Shown one piece after another: positions 4,779-5,016 of a stretch of DNA of 5,016 bases. The stretch spans positions 1 to 5,016 of the forward strand of contig JAAZFZ010000170.1 in NCBI GenBank assembly GCA_012511485.1, read 5' to 3'. The DNA comes from Clostridiales bacterium. Lineage in GTDB: Bacteria > Bacillota > Clostridia > Oscillospirales > Acutalibacteraceae. Both the position numbers and the translations under genes were made by a program. A model generated the notes under the pieces. The model saw only the letters and a program-made list of their open reading frames with translations. It did no database searches and had not been told where the DNA came from. Every line of letters starts with the position of its first letter. Within the stretch, counting starts at the first letter, position 1.

Positions 4779-5016
4779 GCCTTAATATTATTTCACCGGG
4801 TTCCTTGACCACGGTTCAGGATTTGGGCAGAGTCGGTTACAGGGCTTTCGGCTTTTCACAATCCGGAGTGATGGACCAGAGAAGTGCCAAAATTGCGAAT
4901 ATACTCATTGGCAATGACGAGGGCGAGGCAGTCCTTGAAATGACAATGACAGGCATCAGGGCAAACTTTGATGAGGATAATATAATTGCAATAACAGGAG
5001 CCGACTTTTTGCCCAA
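4775..5016 (+). CDS. pxpC: 5-oxoprolinase subunit PxpC (KipA family), N-terminal part only
   Basis: Eighty codons are visible before the window ends; full-length relatives are roughly 300 or more residues. The N-terminus carries the PxpC/KipA signatures: ISPGSLTTVQDLGRVGYR (6-23), SGVMD (30-34), AN.LIGN (41-47) and ALE-like VLEMTMTG (53-60), ending in ITGAD (73-77). PxpC is the partner of PxpB in the ATP-dependent 5-oxoprolinase; some genomes fuse the two, here they are separate. The start overlaps the pxpB stop by ATGA and has GGAGG 10 nt upstream. No frameshift or stop is seen in the visible portion. A pxpA (LamB/YcsF family) gene would be expected nearby, most likely downstream outside this window. 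Confidence 0.93.
   Translation, partial: MSLNIISPGSLTTVQDLGRVGYRAFGFSQSGVMDQRSAKIANILIGNDEGEAVLEMTMTGIRANFDEDNIIAITGADFLP

Noticed and set aside
4047..5016. Reading KipI/KipA as a sporulation-kinase inhibitor module
   Set aside because: The operon context with a D-glutamate cyclase homologue and the established role of these families as oxoprolinase subunits favour metabolism; no kinase or sporulation gene is present.

Overview
The window looks like a chromosomal segment of an anaerobic, low-to-moderate-GC Firmicute, probably a clostridial (Oscillospiraceae/Lachnospiraceae-like) gut or sediment bacterium. This rests on the strict-anaerobe oxygen-defence enzymes (flavodiiron protein, desulfoferrodoxin), strong AGGAGG-type ribosome binding sites, a GTG start, and AT-rich intergenic DNA between denser coding regions. 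The exact taxon cannot be read from the sequence.

The layout is two divergent operons around an AT-rich intergenic region of about 413 bp (1692-2104). Leftward (minus strand) runs an oxygen/superoxide detoxification operon. A 190-residue desulfoferrodoxin-type superoxide reductase with a fused C-terminal rubredoxin domain (1119-1691) is followed 18 bp later by an FprA-type flavodiiron protein (1-1100, C-terminus beyond the window edge). The first reduces superoxide to peroxide. The second reduces O2 (or NO) to water (or N2O). The rubredoxin module could feed electrons to either one.

Rightward (plus strand) runs a tightly packed D-glutamate/5-oxoproline operon: a D-amino-acid (D-alanine-type) aminotransferase (2105-2962), a DUF4392-type D-glutamate cyclase homologue (2974-4050), 5-oxoprolinase subunit PxpB (4047-4778) and the start of PxpC (4775 to beyond the end). 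The last two junctions are ATGA stop/start overlaps. Read as a pathway, D-amino-acid nitrogen is collected on 2-oxoglutarate as D-glutamate, cyclised to 5-oxo-D-proline, and opened by the ATP-dependent oxoprolinase to glutamate. A PxpA subunit would be expected just downstream. The stereochemistry of the last step is the open question and the most interesting point in the window.

The intergenic region holds a good SigA-type promoter for the rightward operon (TTTACA-17-TAAAAT), one or two candidate leftward promoters, a 13-of-14 match to the PerR-box consensus, an 18/19 direct repeat whose copies start 170 bp apart, and a small hairpin that would place the desulfoferrodoxin Shine-Dalgarno in its loop. 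No RNA genes, insertion sequences, CRISPR arrays or clear terminators were seen.
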